A stretch of 64,000 nt of DNA from Herbidospora mongoliensis (GCF_001570545.1 NZ_BBXD01000009.1:496001-560000); one strand, 5' to 3'. Positions 8,160-17,466 are shown, numbered from the stretch's first letter. Numbers and translations are program-made. Notes: generated from the letters alone by a model not told the origin.

Positions 8160-9055
8160 CGCACACTCCCCAGGATGTCGAGCAGCCGGTCTTCCAGGCT
8201 GATGCGGCCGGGTTCGACCGAATGGACCCGCACCCCGAGCCCGACCAGGTCGGCGACCAGATCGGGGACCAGGTCCCCGCCCGGTTCGGTCAGGGCGACG
8301 ACGACCACGTCGCCGTCGTGACTCACCGGACCGGCCTGGGCGAGGCGTGCCTCCGCCTCCGGAGTGACCTTCTCCAGCCGGAGCCGCACCTCCGAGCTCC
8401 CGAGCAGCTCTTCCAGGGTGCCCGACGCGGCGACGCGCCCCCGGTCGAGGATGACCACGCGGTCGCAGACCCGCTCGACCTCGCCGATCAGGTGGGAGTT
8501 GAGCAGGACCGCCACGCCGCGCTCCTTCAGCGAGAGCACGATGTCGCGGACGTCGGCCCTGCCGACCGGGTCGAGCGCGCTGGTCGGCTCGTCGAGCACC
8601 ACGAACTCCGGGCGCGCGACCAGCGCGACGGCCAGGCCGAGGCGCTGCTGCATGCCCTTGGAGAAGCCGCCGACGCGGTCACCGGTCCGCTCGCCGAGCC
8701 CGACCAGGCCGAGGGCCTCACGGCGGTCCTTCTCCGGTACGTCGGCCGACGCGAGCCTGACGTGCAGGTCGACGACCTCTCTCGCGGTGAGCCAGGGCTG
8801 GTAGCGGAAGAGTTCCGGCAGGTAGCCGACCTTGGCACGGGCCTTCGGGTCGGTGACCGGGCGGCCCAGGAGCATCACCTCACCGGCGTCCGGGCGGACC
8901 AGGCCGAGCATCATCTTGATGACCGTGGTCTTCCCCGCGCCGTTCGGGCCGAGCAGGCCCAGCACCTCGCCCCGGGTGACGGAGAAGGAGACGTCGTCGA
9001 CGGCGACCCGCTTCTTGTAGCGTTTGCGCAGGCCGGAGGCCCAGACGGCGTTCAT
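8156..9055 (-). CDS. ABC-2 transporter ATP-binding protein
   Basis: A 299-aa ATPase: Walker A GPNGAGKTT near residue 35, signature VGGFSKGMQQRLGLA, Walker B FVVLDEPTSALDP, and the switch histidine in LLNSHLIGEVE. The signature deviates from LSGGQ in the way common for CcmA/DrrA-type drug and lipid exporters. A C-terminal ~80-residue domain follows, typical of this group. It is paired with the downstream permease and overlaps the anti-sigma-like gene upstream by 4 bp, so the exporter is probably produced together with the sigma factor that controls it. Confidence 0.88.
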   Translation of the reverse strand: MNAVWASGLRKRYKKRVAVDDVSFSVTRGEVLGLLGPNGAGKTTVIKMMLGLVRPDAGEVMLLGRPVTDPKARAKVGYLPELFRYQPWLTAREVVDLHVRLASADVPEKDRREALGLVGLGERTGDRVGGFSKGMQQRLGLAVALVARPEFVVLDEPTSALDPVGRADVRDIVLSLKERGVAVLLNSHLIGEVERVCDRVVILDRGRVAASGTLEELLGSSEVRLRLEKVTPEAEARLAQAGPVSHDGDVVVVALTEPGGDLVPDLVADLVGLGVRVHSVEPGRISLEDRLLDILGSVR

Positions 9056-10077
9056 CGCAGCTCCCGGGCGACGGTGAGGACCTCATCGGCGGTCAGCGAG
9101 CCGCCGACGGCGTTGACCACGCCGTCCTCGACCCAGACGACACTGTTCATCCCGCCCGTGGTGGCGAGGGTGGCGGGGTGCCCGCCGACGTCGGTGACGG
9201 TGGTCTGCTTCTCCTCGATCGCGGAGAACAGCGGGAGGGTGCCGCCGCCGGAGAAGGCGCGCAACTGGGCCGCGACGTCGTCCGGGATGAAGGTCAGCGA
9301 CGTGAGGTAGTCGCGGACGGTCGCGAACGGGACCCCAGAGGAGAAGACGGTGGGCGCCTTCACCTGGGCCACGACCAGGGCGGGGATCTCCTGTTCCGAG
9401 GCCCAGACGGCGGCGAACCCCGGCCCGGCCGACAGCTTGAACTGACTTCCTTCGAGTCCCGGCGGCGCGGGCGGGGCGGTCGCCCCCGCCTTCTGAGCGG
9501 TCTGGGCGGTCTTGGCGGCGGAGAAGGTGAACGTGCCGCCCGCCTTGTCGATGACGAAGTACTTGGGGTCTCCCGCCACGCCGCGCGGCAGCTCCCGGGG
9601 AAGCCTGAGCTCGGCGGTTTCGATGGGACGTACCGAAATGACGTCGGTGATCCGGAGATCGCCGAACTCCTCGAGTTCCGGGAGCTTGGCCAGTTCGGCC
9701 TGCGGCGCGGTGACGGGGGCGATCCGCTCGGCCTGGAAGATCTGGAGCCAGTCGGCGGCGGCCGCCGCCCCGGCGCCCGTCAGCAGGACGGCCGCTCCGG
9801 CGATGGCCACGACCGGGCTGCGCAGGCGGGACCGCCAGCGGCTCACCACGCGGATCCGGGGCCGGGGCGCCGCGGTGGAGAAGCGGGTCCAGGCCGTGTC
9901 GACGTCCACGGGGAACTCGGTCTCCAGCGCGGTGGCGGCGAAAGCGGCGTCGTCCCGGGCCATGTCGAGCCCTTCCTGGCAGGTGGGGCAGTGGGCGATG
10001 TGGTCGCGGTCGGCGTCGGGGACCCCGTCCGGCTCGTCGAGGAGCCGGCGCAGCGTGCCGTCAGTCGGATGACGCAT
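9052..10077 (-). CDS. Zinc-finger anti-sigma-like membrane protein
   Basis: A 341-aa protein. The N-terminus carries a ZAS-type zinc motif H26-x3-C30-x2-C33, as in anti-sigma factors that hold ECF sigma factors. A single membrane segment follows a basic stretch (residues ~88-110, VVAIAGAAVLLTGAGAAAAA), and the remaining ~225 residues would be extracytoplasmic. That part includes a DUF4367-like look (VVWVEDGVVNAVGG) that I cannot assign firmly. Its start lies within the end of the ECF sigma gene (17-bp overlap), the normal sigma/anti-sigma arrangement, and its stop overlaps the ABC ATPase gene. Confidence 0.75.
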   Translation of the reverse strand: MRHPTDGTLRRLLDEPDGVPDADRDHIAHCPTCQEGLDMARDDAAFAATALETEFPVDVDTAWTRFSTAAPRPRIRVVSRWRSRLRSPVVAIAGAAVLLTGAGAAAAADWLQIFQAERIAPVTAPQAELAKLPELEEFGDLRITDVISVRPIETAELRLPRELPRGVAGDPKYFVIDKAGGTFTFSAAKTAQTAQKAGATAPPAPPGLEGSQFKLSAGPGFAAVWASEQEIPALVVAQVKAPTVFSSGVPFATVRDYLTSLTFIPDDVAAQLRAFSGGGTLPLFSAIEEKQTTVTDVGGHPATLATTGGMNSVVWVEDGVVNAVGGSLTADEVLTVARELR

Positions 10078-10567
10078 GACGGTTCAACTCCTTGCGCAGA
10101 GCGGACTCGGCCCGTCGCACGATCGTGCCGACGCTGCCGGGAGAAAGATCGAGGGCGGCGGCGACCTCGGCGTAGCTGAGGCCGCTGTGCCGCAGGACCA
10201 GCGCGACCGCCTGGCGGCGCGGCAACCTGGCCAGCGCGGCGCGGACGCGGCGGCGTTCGTCCCCGGTGACCACGGCGTCGGCGATGTCGGGGGCGACGGT
10301 CTCGCCTTTCGCGTGCTCCTCCCGGACGGCTCTCCTGCGGCCCGAACGCAGATGGTTCAGCGCGGTGTGCGCGGCGGCCACCGACAGCCAGCCGATCGCC
10401 TCACCGGCGGGGACCTCGGTGCGGCCGAACGCGAGGAAGACCTCCTGGGCGACGTCCTCCGCCTCGTCCCGCGACCCGAGCACACGGGCCGCGACCGCGA
10501 CGACGCGCGGATAGGCGGCCCGGAACACCTGCTCCAAGTCGGCCCGGACCGGCGGATCGGACCCCAC
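10061..10567 (-). CDS. ECF-family RNA polymerase sigma factor
   Basis: A ~168-aa sigma-70 family protein. Region 2: QVFRAAYPRVVAVAARVLGSRDEAEDVAQEVFLAFGR. Region 4 HTH: LPRRQAVALVLRHSGLSYAEVAAALDLSPGSVGT, ending in a short basic tail. GTG at 10565-10567 is preferred because GGGAGGGG lies seven bases upstream; the frame is open for 32 further codons with no domain content. It is the first gene of an operon continuing into the zinc-finger anti-sigma-like protein and an ABC exporter, so it probably directs its own operon and answers to an envelope signal relayed by the anti-sigma. Confidence 0.85.
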   Translation of the reverse strand: MGSDPPVRADLEQVFRAAYPRVVAVAARVLGSRDEAEDVAQEVFLAFGRTEVPAGEAIGWLSVAAAHTALNHLRSGRRRAVREEHAKGETVAPDIADAVVTGDERRRVRAALARLPRRQAVALVLRHSGLSYAEVAAALDLSPGSVGTIVRRAESALRKELNRHASSD

Positions 10568-10668
10568 TGCGACGCCCCTCCCGACCAGCACGCTCTCCTG
10601 TACGACGTTCACATTGATAGAGCACCGCCGGGAACCCACTTGTGACACGCGACCGGTGGACAACGAGA

Positions 10669-10700
10669 AAGCCCGTGACCTGCCGGCAGGTCACGGGCTT
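10669..10700 (-). terminator. 32-bp perfect palindrome, terminator of the LTD-protein gene
   Basis: A 16-bp stem with no unpaired spacer (AAGCCCGTGACCTGCC and its complement), 21 bp past the stop of the minus-strand secreted LTD protein. The minus strand continues TTTCTCGTTG, a short U-rich tail. It separates that gene from the sigma-factor operon that follows in the same direction. Confidence 0.75.
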
Positions 10701-10721
10701 CTCGGTGAATCAGATGATCGG

Positions 10722-13694
10722 TCAGAAGGTCTCGCAGCGACCCTCGACGTTGACGTTCGCACCGCGGAGCGGGCGCGTCACGTCGGTACCCGAGCCGCAG
10801 TCGAACGTGTCGGCGTCGTTGCCGCCCTGGATCCAGTCGTCGCCGCCGCCCGAGGTGACCACGTTGACGCCGTTGCCCGCGTCGATGTGGTCGGCCCCGT
10901 CGGCGGTGGTGACGGTGTCGTCGCCACCCTGGCCGTAGACGCAGTCGTCGCCGCCGTTGCCGGCGATGACGTCGGCGGCCGAGCGGCCGATGATCAGGTC
11001 GTCGGCGCTGGTGCCCGACACCGACGCCGCGCCCGCGGTGGCCACGATGACGTTGCGGACCACGATGTCGCCGCAGGTCCCGACGCCGTTCGCCTTGAGG
11101 GTGACGTCACCGGTGTGCTCGATGCCGATGACCCCGGCGACGGTGCCGTTGCCGGGGACCTCGGTCAGGGTGACCGAGCCGCCCGCGCCGACGGTCAGCG
11201 TGACGGGGGTGCCGTTCACGGTCACCTTCAGCACGGCCTGGCCGCTGAGGGCGGCGACCGTGGAGGTCTTGCCGTCACCGGTGATCCGGTAGGAGCCGGT
11301 GCCGTACTCGATCGAGCCGAAGACGCCGTCGAACTGGGTCTTCGCCGGCAGGGTGCCCTCGCCGACGGCGACCAGGACGCCTGCCGGGTTCGCGGTCTCG
11401 GAGACGGTCACGGTACGGCCGCCGCGAGCCTGGATCTTGCCCGACGTGGTGCCCTTGGGCTTGTCGGAGAAGGTCTCGTTGGTCGCGTCCGAAGGCTTGA
11501 CGTCGACGTTGTCGCCGATGCCGTCGTCGTCGGCGTCCTGGTCGACGACGGTGCAGTTCACCGTGCCGATGCGCAGGGCGTGGCCGCCGGTGTTGCTGTC
11601 GTCGGTCCAGAAGGCGGGCTTCCGGCCGGCGACGCACTCGTTCTGCGGGGCGACGGCGAAGCCCTCGTTGTTGAGGTTCGGCAGGCCGGCCGGACGCTCG
11701 TAGAGCTCGGTCGAGGCGAACGCGCCCGAGGCGTTCACGTCGAAGGTGGCGACGCGGCCCTGGCAGGTGTCGTCACAGGCCACCCAGAGCTTCTTGATCT
11801 CCGGGTCGTAGGTGAGCTCCATGACGCCGGGGAAGCCGCTGACGATCGTGGCGACCTTGGTGAAGTTCGTGCCGTTCTGGTCGAGGGCGTAGGCGTACAC
11901 GCTGCCGTTGCCCTCGACGCCGACGAAGAAGAGGCCCTCGCCGTGGTTGGGGTAGTCGGCGGGCTTGTAGGCGGCGCCGGTCTTCTCGTCGACGAAGCCC
12001 TTCGAGGTGAGGTAGGAGTCCGGAACCCAGGTGATGGCCTCGAGGCCCAGGTTCGCGCCGACGACGGGCAGGTCGGCGGTGAGGACCCACTCCTTGGTGG
12101 CGTTGAGCGTGGTGTTCACGCCGGTCGGGTCGAAGCGGAGGATGGCGGGGCGGCTGACGCCGCTGTTGCCGTTGTCGCGCTCGGTCGAGACGAACACACC
12201 GCCCGCGACGCCGGCCGGGGTCATCGTGACGCCCTCGGCGTCGGGGTCGCCGAGGCCGGTCGGGAACTTCAGGGGGTGAGTGGTGACGGGCGCCCACTTG
12301 GTGCCGTCGTACTCCAGGCGGTAGAGGGTGCCGGGGCCGTTCTTGACCGCCCACAGCGCGCCGGACTCCGCGTTGTACAGACCGCTCATGTTGCCGCCGA
12401 GCACGTTCGCGCCGTCGGCCGTCGCGACGCCGGCGCCGCCGGGCCACGGGGTGGCGCTCGGGCCGGAGCCGCCGCACGCGTTCGCGGCGCCCTTGGTGGC
12501 GGCGGTGTTCTCCTTGAACTCGCCGGTGCCGTCGGGGCAGCGGCCCCAGGTGATCGCGGCGTGCGCGGCCCAGGTGTGGGAGTCGAGGAGGGTCAGGCCG
12601 TCGGCCGAGTAGAGGCGGGCCGAGTCGGCGCCGCCCAGGCCGTAGGAGGTCTCGACGTCGACGGGCAGGAACCCGCCGGCGGCGATCGTGGTGCCCGCCG
12701 GGATCGTGTGGATGTGGGTGTCGTCGTTGTCCTTGACGATCCAGCCCGACACGTCGACCGGGGTCGCGCCGGTGTTGGTCAGTTCGACCCAGTCACCAGG
12801 GGTGCCGCCGTTCGACTCGATCTCGTTGAGCTTCACCGTGGACGCGGGGGTGCCGCAGTCGTTCGCCGCGCCCTTGGTCGAGGCGGCGGTGTCGGCGAAC
12901 GCGCCGGTGCCGTTCGGGCAGCGGCCGTAGGTGACGGCCGCGTGGGTGGCCCAGGTGTGGGAGTCGACGAGGGTGACGCCGTCGGCCAGGAAGACGCGGA
13001 CCGAGTCGGCGCCGCCGAGGCCGTACGCCACCTCGGTGTCGAGCGCCAGGAAGGCGCCCGGCGCGATCGTGGTGCCGGCCGGGACGGTGAAGACGTGGGT
13101 GTCGTCGTTGTCCTTGACGATCCAGCCGCCGATGTTCACCGGGATCGGGCCGACGTTGACGAGCTCGACCCAGTCACCCGGGGTGCCGCCGTTGGACTCG
13201 ATCTCGTTGATCTTCACGAACGCCGAGGGGGTGCCGCAGTCGTTCGCGGCGCCCTTGGTGGACGCGACGGTGGCGGCGAACTCACCGGTGCCGTCGGGGC
13301 AGCGGCCCCAGGTGATCGGCGCGTGGGCGGCCCAGGTGTAGGTGTCGACCAGGGTGGTGCCGTCGGCCAGGAAGACCCGGACCGAGTCTGCGCCGCCGAG
13401 GCCGTAGGACGTCTCGACGTCGACCGGCAGGAACGCGCCCGGGGCGACCGTGGTGCCCGCGGCGATCGTGAAGACGTGGGTGTCGTCGTTGTCCTTGACG
13501 ATCCAGCCGGAGACGTCGACGGGGGTGGTGCCCGTGTTGGTCAGCTCGGCCCAGTCACCGGGGGTGCCGCCGTTGGACTCGACCTCGTTCACCTTGATCG
13601 AGGGAACCGGGTCCGCCGCCCAGGCCTGTGTCACGAGAAGGGGGACACCGACCAGGAGTGGGATGACCAACGCGACGGTACGACGCCAATTCAT
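10722..13694 (-). CDS. Secreted protein: three lamin-tail domains, phytase-like propeller, RTX-like tail
   Basis: A 990-aa secreted protein. The signal peptide MNWRRTVALVIPLLVGVPLL ends near AWA-A. Three LTD (lamin-tail) modules follow, each opening with KxNExESNGGTPGDW and ending in KGAANDCGTP; at the DNA level they repeat every 381 bp. Next is a ~350-aa beta-propeller of the phytase-like/esterase-like type (GLGDPDAEGVTMTPAG, GLEAITWVPDSY, GVMELTYDPEIKKLW). A calcium-type stretch DQDADDDGIGDN comes next, and then a C-terminal tail with RTX-like glycine/aspartate repeats (GNGGDDCVYGQGGDDT). Start chosen at MNWRR; a much longer open frame upstream is antisense shadow. A cell-surface or extracellular role, possibly phosphoester hydrolysis, is inferred. 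Confidence 0.82.
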   Translation of the reverse strand: MNWRRTVALVIPLLVGVPLLVTQAWAADPVPSIKVNEVESNGGTPGDWAELTNTGTTPVDVSGWIVKDNDDTHVFTIAAGTTVAPGAFLPVDVETSYGLGGADSVRVFLADGTTLVDTYTWAAHAPITWGRCPDGTGEFAATVASTKGAANDCGTPSAFVKINEIESNGGTPGDWVELVNVGPIPVNIGGWIVKDNDDTHVFTVPAGTTIAPGAFLALDTEVAYGLGGADSVRVFLADGVTLVDSHTWATHAAVTYGRCPNGTGAFADTAASTKGAANDCGTPASTVKLNEIESNGGTPGDWVELTNTGATPVDVSGWIVKDNDDTHIHTIPAGTTIAAGGFLPVDVETSYGLGGADSARLYSADGLTLLDSHTWAAHAAITWGRCPDGTGEFKENTAATKGAANACGGSGPSATPWPGGAGVATADGANVLGGNMSGLYNAESGALWAVKNGPGTLYRLEYDGTKWAPVTTHPLKFPTGLGDPDAEGVTMTPAGVAGGVFVSTERDNGNSGVSRPAILRFDPTGVNTTLNATKEWVLTADLPVVGANLGLEAITWVPDSYLTSKGFVDEKTGAAYKPADYPNHGEGLFFVGVEGNGSVYAYALDQNGTNFTKVATIVSGFPGVMELTYDPEIKKLWVACDDTCQGRVATFDVNASGAFASTELYERPAGLPNLNNEGFAVAPQNECVAGRKPAFWTDDSNTGGHALRIGTVNCTVVDQDADDDGIGDNVDVKPSDATNETFSDKPKGTTSGKIQARGGRTVTVSETANPAGVLVAVGEGTLPAKTQFDGVFGSIEYGTGSYRITGDGKTSTVAALSGQAVLKVTVNGTPVTLTVGAGGSVTLTEVPGNGTVAGVIGIEHTGDVTLKANGVGTCGDIVVRNVIVATAGAASVSGTSADDLIIGRSAADVIAGNGGDDCVYGQGGDDTVTTADGADHIDAGNGVNVVTSGGGDDWIQGGNDADTFDCGSGTDVTRPLRGANVNVEGRCETF

Positions 13695-13904
13695 GCGCAA
13701 TTTAAGCCCTACTTCACGGGCCGCCGCAGCGGACCCACCAGCCAGTATCGTTCCAAGATCCTGCTGCACCCCGGCGACGGCAAGGGAAATCCAGGGCGAA
13801 CAACGAGTCCCTCCTTTCCGGGTTCCCGCGAAGTTCCAGCGAAATTCCAGCGCCCGGCCCCACCCTCTCGGTGCACCACGCACGCCACGCACCGAAAGGA
13901 CCTG

Positions 13905-15356
13905 ATGTTGAGAATCCCCCGCCTCGTCTCCGCCGGTCTGGTGATCGTCGCCATGGTGGTGACCGGCACCCCGGCCCTGGCCGACTCCTCTCCGGGAGGC
14001 CAGATCACCCGCTCGGAAGTGCTCTCCCGGGCCCAGAACTGGGTCGACCGGGGCGTCAAGTACAACCAGTCCCGTGCACCGAGCACGCTCTACACCGATG
14101 TGGAGGGCGACAACGAATACGGCCCCGACTGCTCCGGCCTGGTCTCCATGGCCTGGCACATCACCGCGAACTCCGGCAAGGGCGGCCACAGCACCGACAA
14201 CTTCGAGAGCTGGTCGGGCAAGATCTTCCTGGCGAGCCTGCACGACCTGAAGCCGGGCGACGCGATCCTCAAGAACGGGCACATGGAGCTGTTCGCCCGC
14301 TGGAAGAACGCCGGCGACCACAGTCAGGGTGCCTGGACCTACTCCCTGAACGGGACCGGCGACCCCGACGGGAACGGCTGGGAGATGGACTGGGCCAAGG
14401 GCCCGGCCGTCAACTCCCACGGGCGGCGCGGCGACGAGTCGTGGTCGAGCCTGCAGGACTACCGCCCGATCCGCTACAAGAACATCGTCGACGACCCGCC
14501 GCCGGCCACGCCGCGCGCCCGGCCGGGTGACTTCGACGGCGACGGCAGGTCCGATCGGGCGCTGTGGGATCCGTCCACCGGCAAGTGGTTCGTCGAGTTC
14601 AGCGCCACCGGCGTCCACCACGAGACCGCCCCGTGGGGCCAGGCGGGCGACGTCCCCGTGCCGGGCGACTACAACGGCGACGGCCAGGCCGACCGCGCGC
14701 TCTGGAGGCCCTCGACCGGGGTCTGGTATGTCACCTATTCCACCACCGGGCAGCAGGTCCAGCTGCCCAGCTGGGGCGTGAGCGGTCACGTCCCGGTCCC
14801 GGGCGACTACGACGGTGACGGCAGAGCTGATCGGGCGCTGTGGGATCAGTCCAACGGGAAGTGGTTCGTGGAGTTCAGCAACACCGGGACCCAGCACGAG
14901 ACCGCACCCTGGGGCCAGACGGGCGACATCCCCGTGCCCGGCGACTACAACGGCGACGGCCAGGCCGACCGCGCGCTCTGGAGGCCCTCCACCGGGGTCT
15001 GGTACATCACCTACAGCGGCAGCGGGCAGCAGGCGCAGCTCCCGAGCTGGGGAGTGAGCGGTCACGTCCCGGTCCCAGGGGATTTCGACGGTGACGGCAG
15101 GTCCGACCGGACGTTGTGGGATCCGTCCAACGGGAAGTGGTTCGTGGAGTTCAGCGCCACCGGGACCCAGCACGAGACCGCGCCCTGGGGCCAGGCGGGC
15201 GACGTCCCCGTGCCCGGCGACTACAACGGCGACGGTCAGGCCGACCGCGTCGTCTGGAGGCCCTCGACCGGTGTCTGGTACGCGACCTACTCCTCCACCG
15301 GCCAGCAGGTCCAGCTCCCGAGCTGGGGGGTGAGCGGGCAGATCCCCGTGACCTGA
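13905..15356 (+). CDS. Secreted NlpC/P60-like protein with six 46-aa repeats
   Basis: A 483-aa protein with RBS AAAGGA five bases before ATG and a signal peptide ending at ALA-DS. Residues ~35-200 hold a cysteine-peptidase-like domain: GPDCSGLVSMAWH (candidate Cys76) and KNGHMELF (candidate His126), resembling NlpC/P60 or CHAP amidases that cut peptidoglycan or amide bonds. From residue ~208 to the end are six repeats of about 46 aa with the calcium-loop-like core GDxDGDGxxDRALW, in alternating A/B forms that repeat as a 276-bp DNA unit three times. Such repeats form beta-propeller-like surfaces in actinomycete exoproteins. It faces the X-Pro peptidase gene. Confidence 0.82.
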   Translation: MLRIPRLVSAGLVIVAMVVTGTPALADSSPGGQITRSEVLSRAQNWVDRGVKYNQSRAPSTLYTDVEGDNEYGPDCSGLVSMAWHITANSGKGGHSTDNFESWSGKIFLASLHDLKPGDAILKNGHMELFARWKNAGDHSQGAWTYSLNGTGDPDGNGWEMDWAKGPAVNSHGRRGDESWSSLQDYRPIRYKNIVDDPPPATPRARPGDFDGDGRSDRALWDPSTGKWFVEFSATGVHHETAPWGQAGDVPVPGDYNGDGQADRALWRPSTGVWYVTYSTTGQQVQLPSWGVSGHVPVPGDYDGDGRADRALWDQSNGKWFVEFSNTGTQHETAPWGQTGDIPVPGDYNGDGQADRALWRPSTGVWYITYSGSGQQAQLPSWGVSGHVPVPGDFDGDGRSDRTLWDPSNGKWFVEFSATGTQHETAPWGQAGDVPVPGDYNGDGQADRVVWRPSTGVWYATYSSTGQQVQLPSWGVSGQIPVT

Positions 15357-15365
15357 GACATGGCA

Positions 15366-15393
15366 GGCCCGGCGGGATGTTTCCCGCCGGGCC
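15366..15393. terminator. Bidirectional hairpin between convergent secreted-protein genes
   Basis: GGCCCGGCGGGA and its complement form a 12-bp stem with a 4-base loop, 10 bp after the NlpC/P60-like stop and 26 bp before the convergent X-Pro peptidase stop. No U-tract is seen, as is usual in high-GC actinomycetes. Confidence 0.7.
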
Positions 15394-15418
15394 AGTTCAT
15401 GGGTGGTGTCTCAGGTGT

Positions 15419-17353
15419 TTACCAGAAACGGTTGTCCGCCTCGGGCCACGCGGGCTCGTCGGGGGCGACCCAAGGAGCGGCGCGGCGGGCGCGGACGTCG
15501 GCCTCGGTGATGGTCTCACCGGGGGCCAGGACGAGCGGGATGCGGACCCGGCTGCGCTGCAGGTCGACGGTCACCTTGGTACCGGTGGCCGGCTCGCCGC
15601 TGTAGGTCGAGTCGGTGCCGGCGATGACCAGGCCGATGCGGTGCCCGGCCTTGAAGGTGTAGTCCTGCGGCAGGGTCAGCCACTTGACCTCGCCGTACGA
15701 ACCCACGGCGAGCGGGTCGGTCGTGCTGATCGAGTTGCGGTTGCTGGTGTCGATCCAACCGCGGGCGACGACCTCGACGGCCGCGGTGGCCATGTTGGTC
15801 TCGACGTCGAAGTAGCAGCCGTCGTCGGCCGCGGTGGACTCGCCGTAGCAGCTCTGCGTGGTCAGGTTGCGGATGCCCTGGTTGCTGCGCCAGGCGATCC
15901 GCTCGGCGGAGCCGAAGTCCACGAGCAGCGCGGTCAGGTTGGAGGCCGGCTTGTCGAGCTTCACCTGGAGGCTGACCTCGGGGGTGCCGGACAGCCGGAT
16001 GTCCTTGGACAGCTCGCTGGTGGTGAAGGCGACGCGACCGGCGGCCGGGGTGGTGATGTTGGCGACCATCGCGTTCTCCGACTGACGGACGTCGGTGAAG
16101 GTCGCGGTCTCCCCGTTCTGGGCCTGGACGAGACCGAGGGTGCCGTCGGCGGCCGGGCGGAACAGGTGCGGCTGGGCGGCGGGCTCGGGCCAGTCGCGCA
16201 GCTGGATCCAGTCGGTGCGGCCGGTCTGCACGTCGGCGCGCGGCTGCTTCATGACGTCGTTCTTCACGCCGACCAGCCAGTAGTCGAACCAGGCGTGCAG
16301 GGTGTCGACCCAGCGGTCACGCTGGCCCTCGAAGTCGAACGGGTCGACGTGCTGGGTCTGGCCGACCCAGATCTTGCGCGGCACGCCGTTCTTGGCCAGG
16401 CCGTCCCACCAGACGGAGAAGTTGTCCGGCTTGACGTTCAGGTCGTTGACGGTGTGCACGACGAAGACCGAGGCCTTGACCTTGGAGACGTCGCCGAGGG
16501 TGCCGGCGTTGTAGTCGCGCTCGGCCCAGTAGGCGTTGTAGTTGCCCGTGTCGTCGCCGTCGTTCGCGTCGGCGTACGCGCGCACCGCGGCGCACTTCGC
16601 GTCCGGGTCCGTGTCGACGGCGTTGCCGAGGTACGACTGGTAGTTGAAGTTGTAGATCACGCCGTTCTGGCGCTGGTACTTGTACCAGGAGCTGATCGCC
16701 GAGATCGGGACGATGGTCTCCAGACCCTCGACACCGGTCGCCGCGACGCCGTTGGCCAGCGTGCCGTCGTACGACTTGCCGATCATGCCGGCCTTGCCGG
16801 TGCTCCAGTCGGCGAACGCCGGGGTGACGCCGTCGAGCTTGGTGGCGGTGGCGCGGCCGTTCAGCCAGTCGATGACGGCCTTGCCGCCCAGGATGTCGGC
16901 CTTGCCGCCGACGTCGGGGCAGCCGGTCGACTTGGTGGTGCCGATCATGTCGACGGCGAGGAAGGCGTAGCCGCGCGGCACGAAGTAGTTGTCGTACCAG
17001 AGCGGGAACTTGGCGAGGGTCCCGTCCGCGGCGTAGACCTTGCGCTCGGCCTCGTTGCCGCGGCCGGAGTTGTCGTAGTACGGGCTCTCGTCGATGATCG
17101 ACGCGACCTTGAGGTTGGCGCCCGACTCCTTGGGACGGATGATGTCGACCCGCACGCGGTCGAGGATTCCGTCGGAGTCACTGTCGACGGTCGACTCGAC
17201 GAGAACGGACTCGCGGATCGCGTCGGCGTACGAGAAAACGGGCTGGGTGCGCCCGTTCTCGACGGAAATGGCGGGGGCGGCACTCGCCTGAACCGGGGCG
17301 GCGAACGCCACCACCAGGCCCACGGCGACGAGAGCTGCTCGCATCGGTGGCAC
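15419..17353 (-). CDS. Secreted X-Pro dipeptidyl-peptidase (S15 family)
   Basis: A 644-aa protein with signal peptide (LVAVGLVVAFAAPVQASA). The alpha/beta-hydrolase core contains the nucleophile elbow GKSYDG (Ser194), the oxyanion/Asp region HTVNDLN, and GQTQHVDPF with the candidate catalytic His. The C-terminal jelly-roll (VNLQVKLDKP..., ATVEVVARGWID-like) is typical of PepX/cocaine-esterase enzymes. It would remove X-Pro dipeptides from peptide N-termini outside the cell. GTG at 17353 has GGAGG six bases upstream; an in-frame ATG at 17344 is an alternative. The gene is convergent with the NlpC/P60-like gene across a shared hairpin. Confidence 0.85.
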   Translation of the reverse strand: MPPMRAALVAVGLVVAFAAPVQASAAPAISVENGRTQPVFSYADAIRESVLVESTVDSDSDGILDRVRVDIIRPKESGANLKVASIIDESPYYDNSGRGNEAERKVYAADGTLAKFPLWYDNYFVPRGYAFLAVDMIGTTKSTGCPDVGGKADILGGKAVIDWLNGRATATKLDGVTPAFADWSTGKAGMIGKSYDGTLANGVAATGVEGLETIVPISAISSWYKYQRQNGVIYNFNYQSYLGNAVDTDPDAKCAAVRAYADANDGDDTGNYNAYWAERDYNAGTLGDVSKVKASVFVVHTVNDLNVKPDNFSVWWDGLAKNGVPRKIWVGQTQHVDPFDFEGQRDRWVDTLHAWFDYWLVGVKNDVMKQPRADVQTGRTDWIQLRDWPEPAAQPHLFRPAADGTLGLVQAQNGETATFTDVRQSENAMVANITTPAAGRVAFTTSELSKDIRLSGTPEVSLQVKLDKPASNLTALLVDFGSAERIAWRSNQGIRNLTTQSCYGESTAADDGCYFDVETNMATAAVEVVARGWIDTSNRNSISTTDPLAVGSYGEVKWLTLPQDYTFKAGHRIGLVIAGTDSTYSGEPATGTKVTVDLQRSRVRIPLVLAPGETITEADVRARRAAPWVAPDEPAWPEADNRFW

Positions 17354-17466
17354 TAAGAGCCTCCAGAGACTCGGGAATTATCCCAAATCTCTATGAAAAC
17401 TCCCATAACAGACAAGATCCGGTTACGCCTTTGACACCACCTCGTTCCTGATGTGTGACATGGCAC

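Noticed and set aside
10614-13904. Very long plus-strand open frame antisense to the LTD gene and joined to the NlpC/P60-like gene
   Set aside because: GC-bias shadow of Val/Gly/Asp-rich composition; the true start with RBS and signal peptide is at 13905.
13695-15173. Very long minus-strand open frame running from the LTD gene through the NlpC/P60-like gene
   Set aside because: It is antisense to strongly patterned coding repeats; the real LTD gene has a signal peptide start at 13694.
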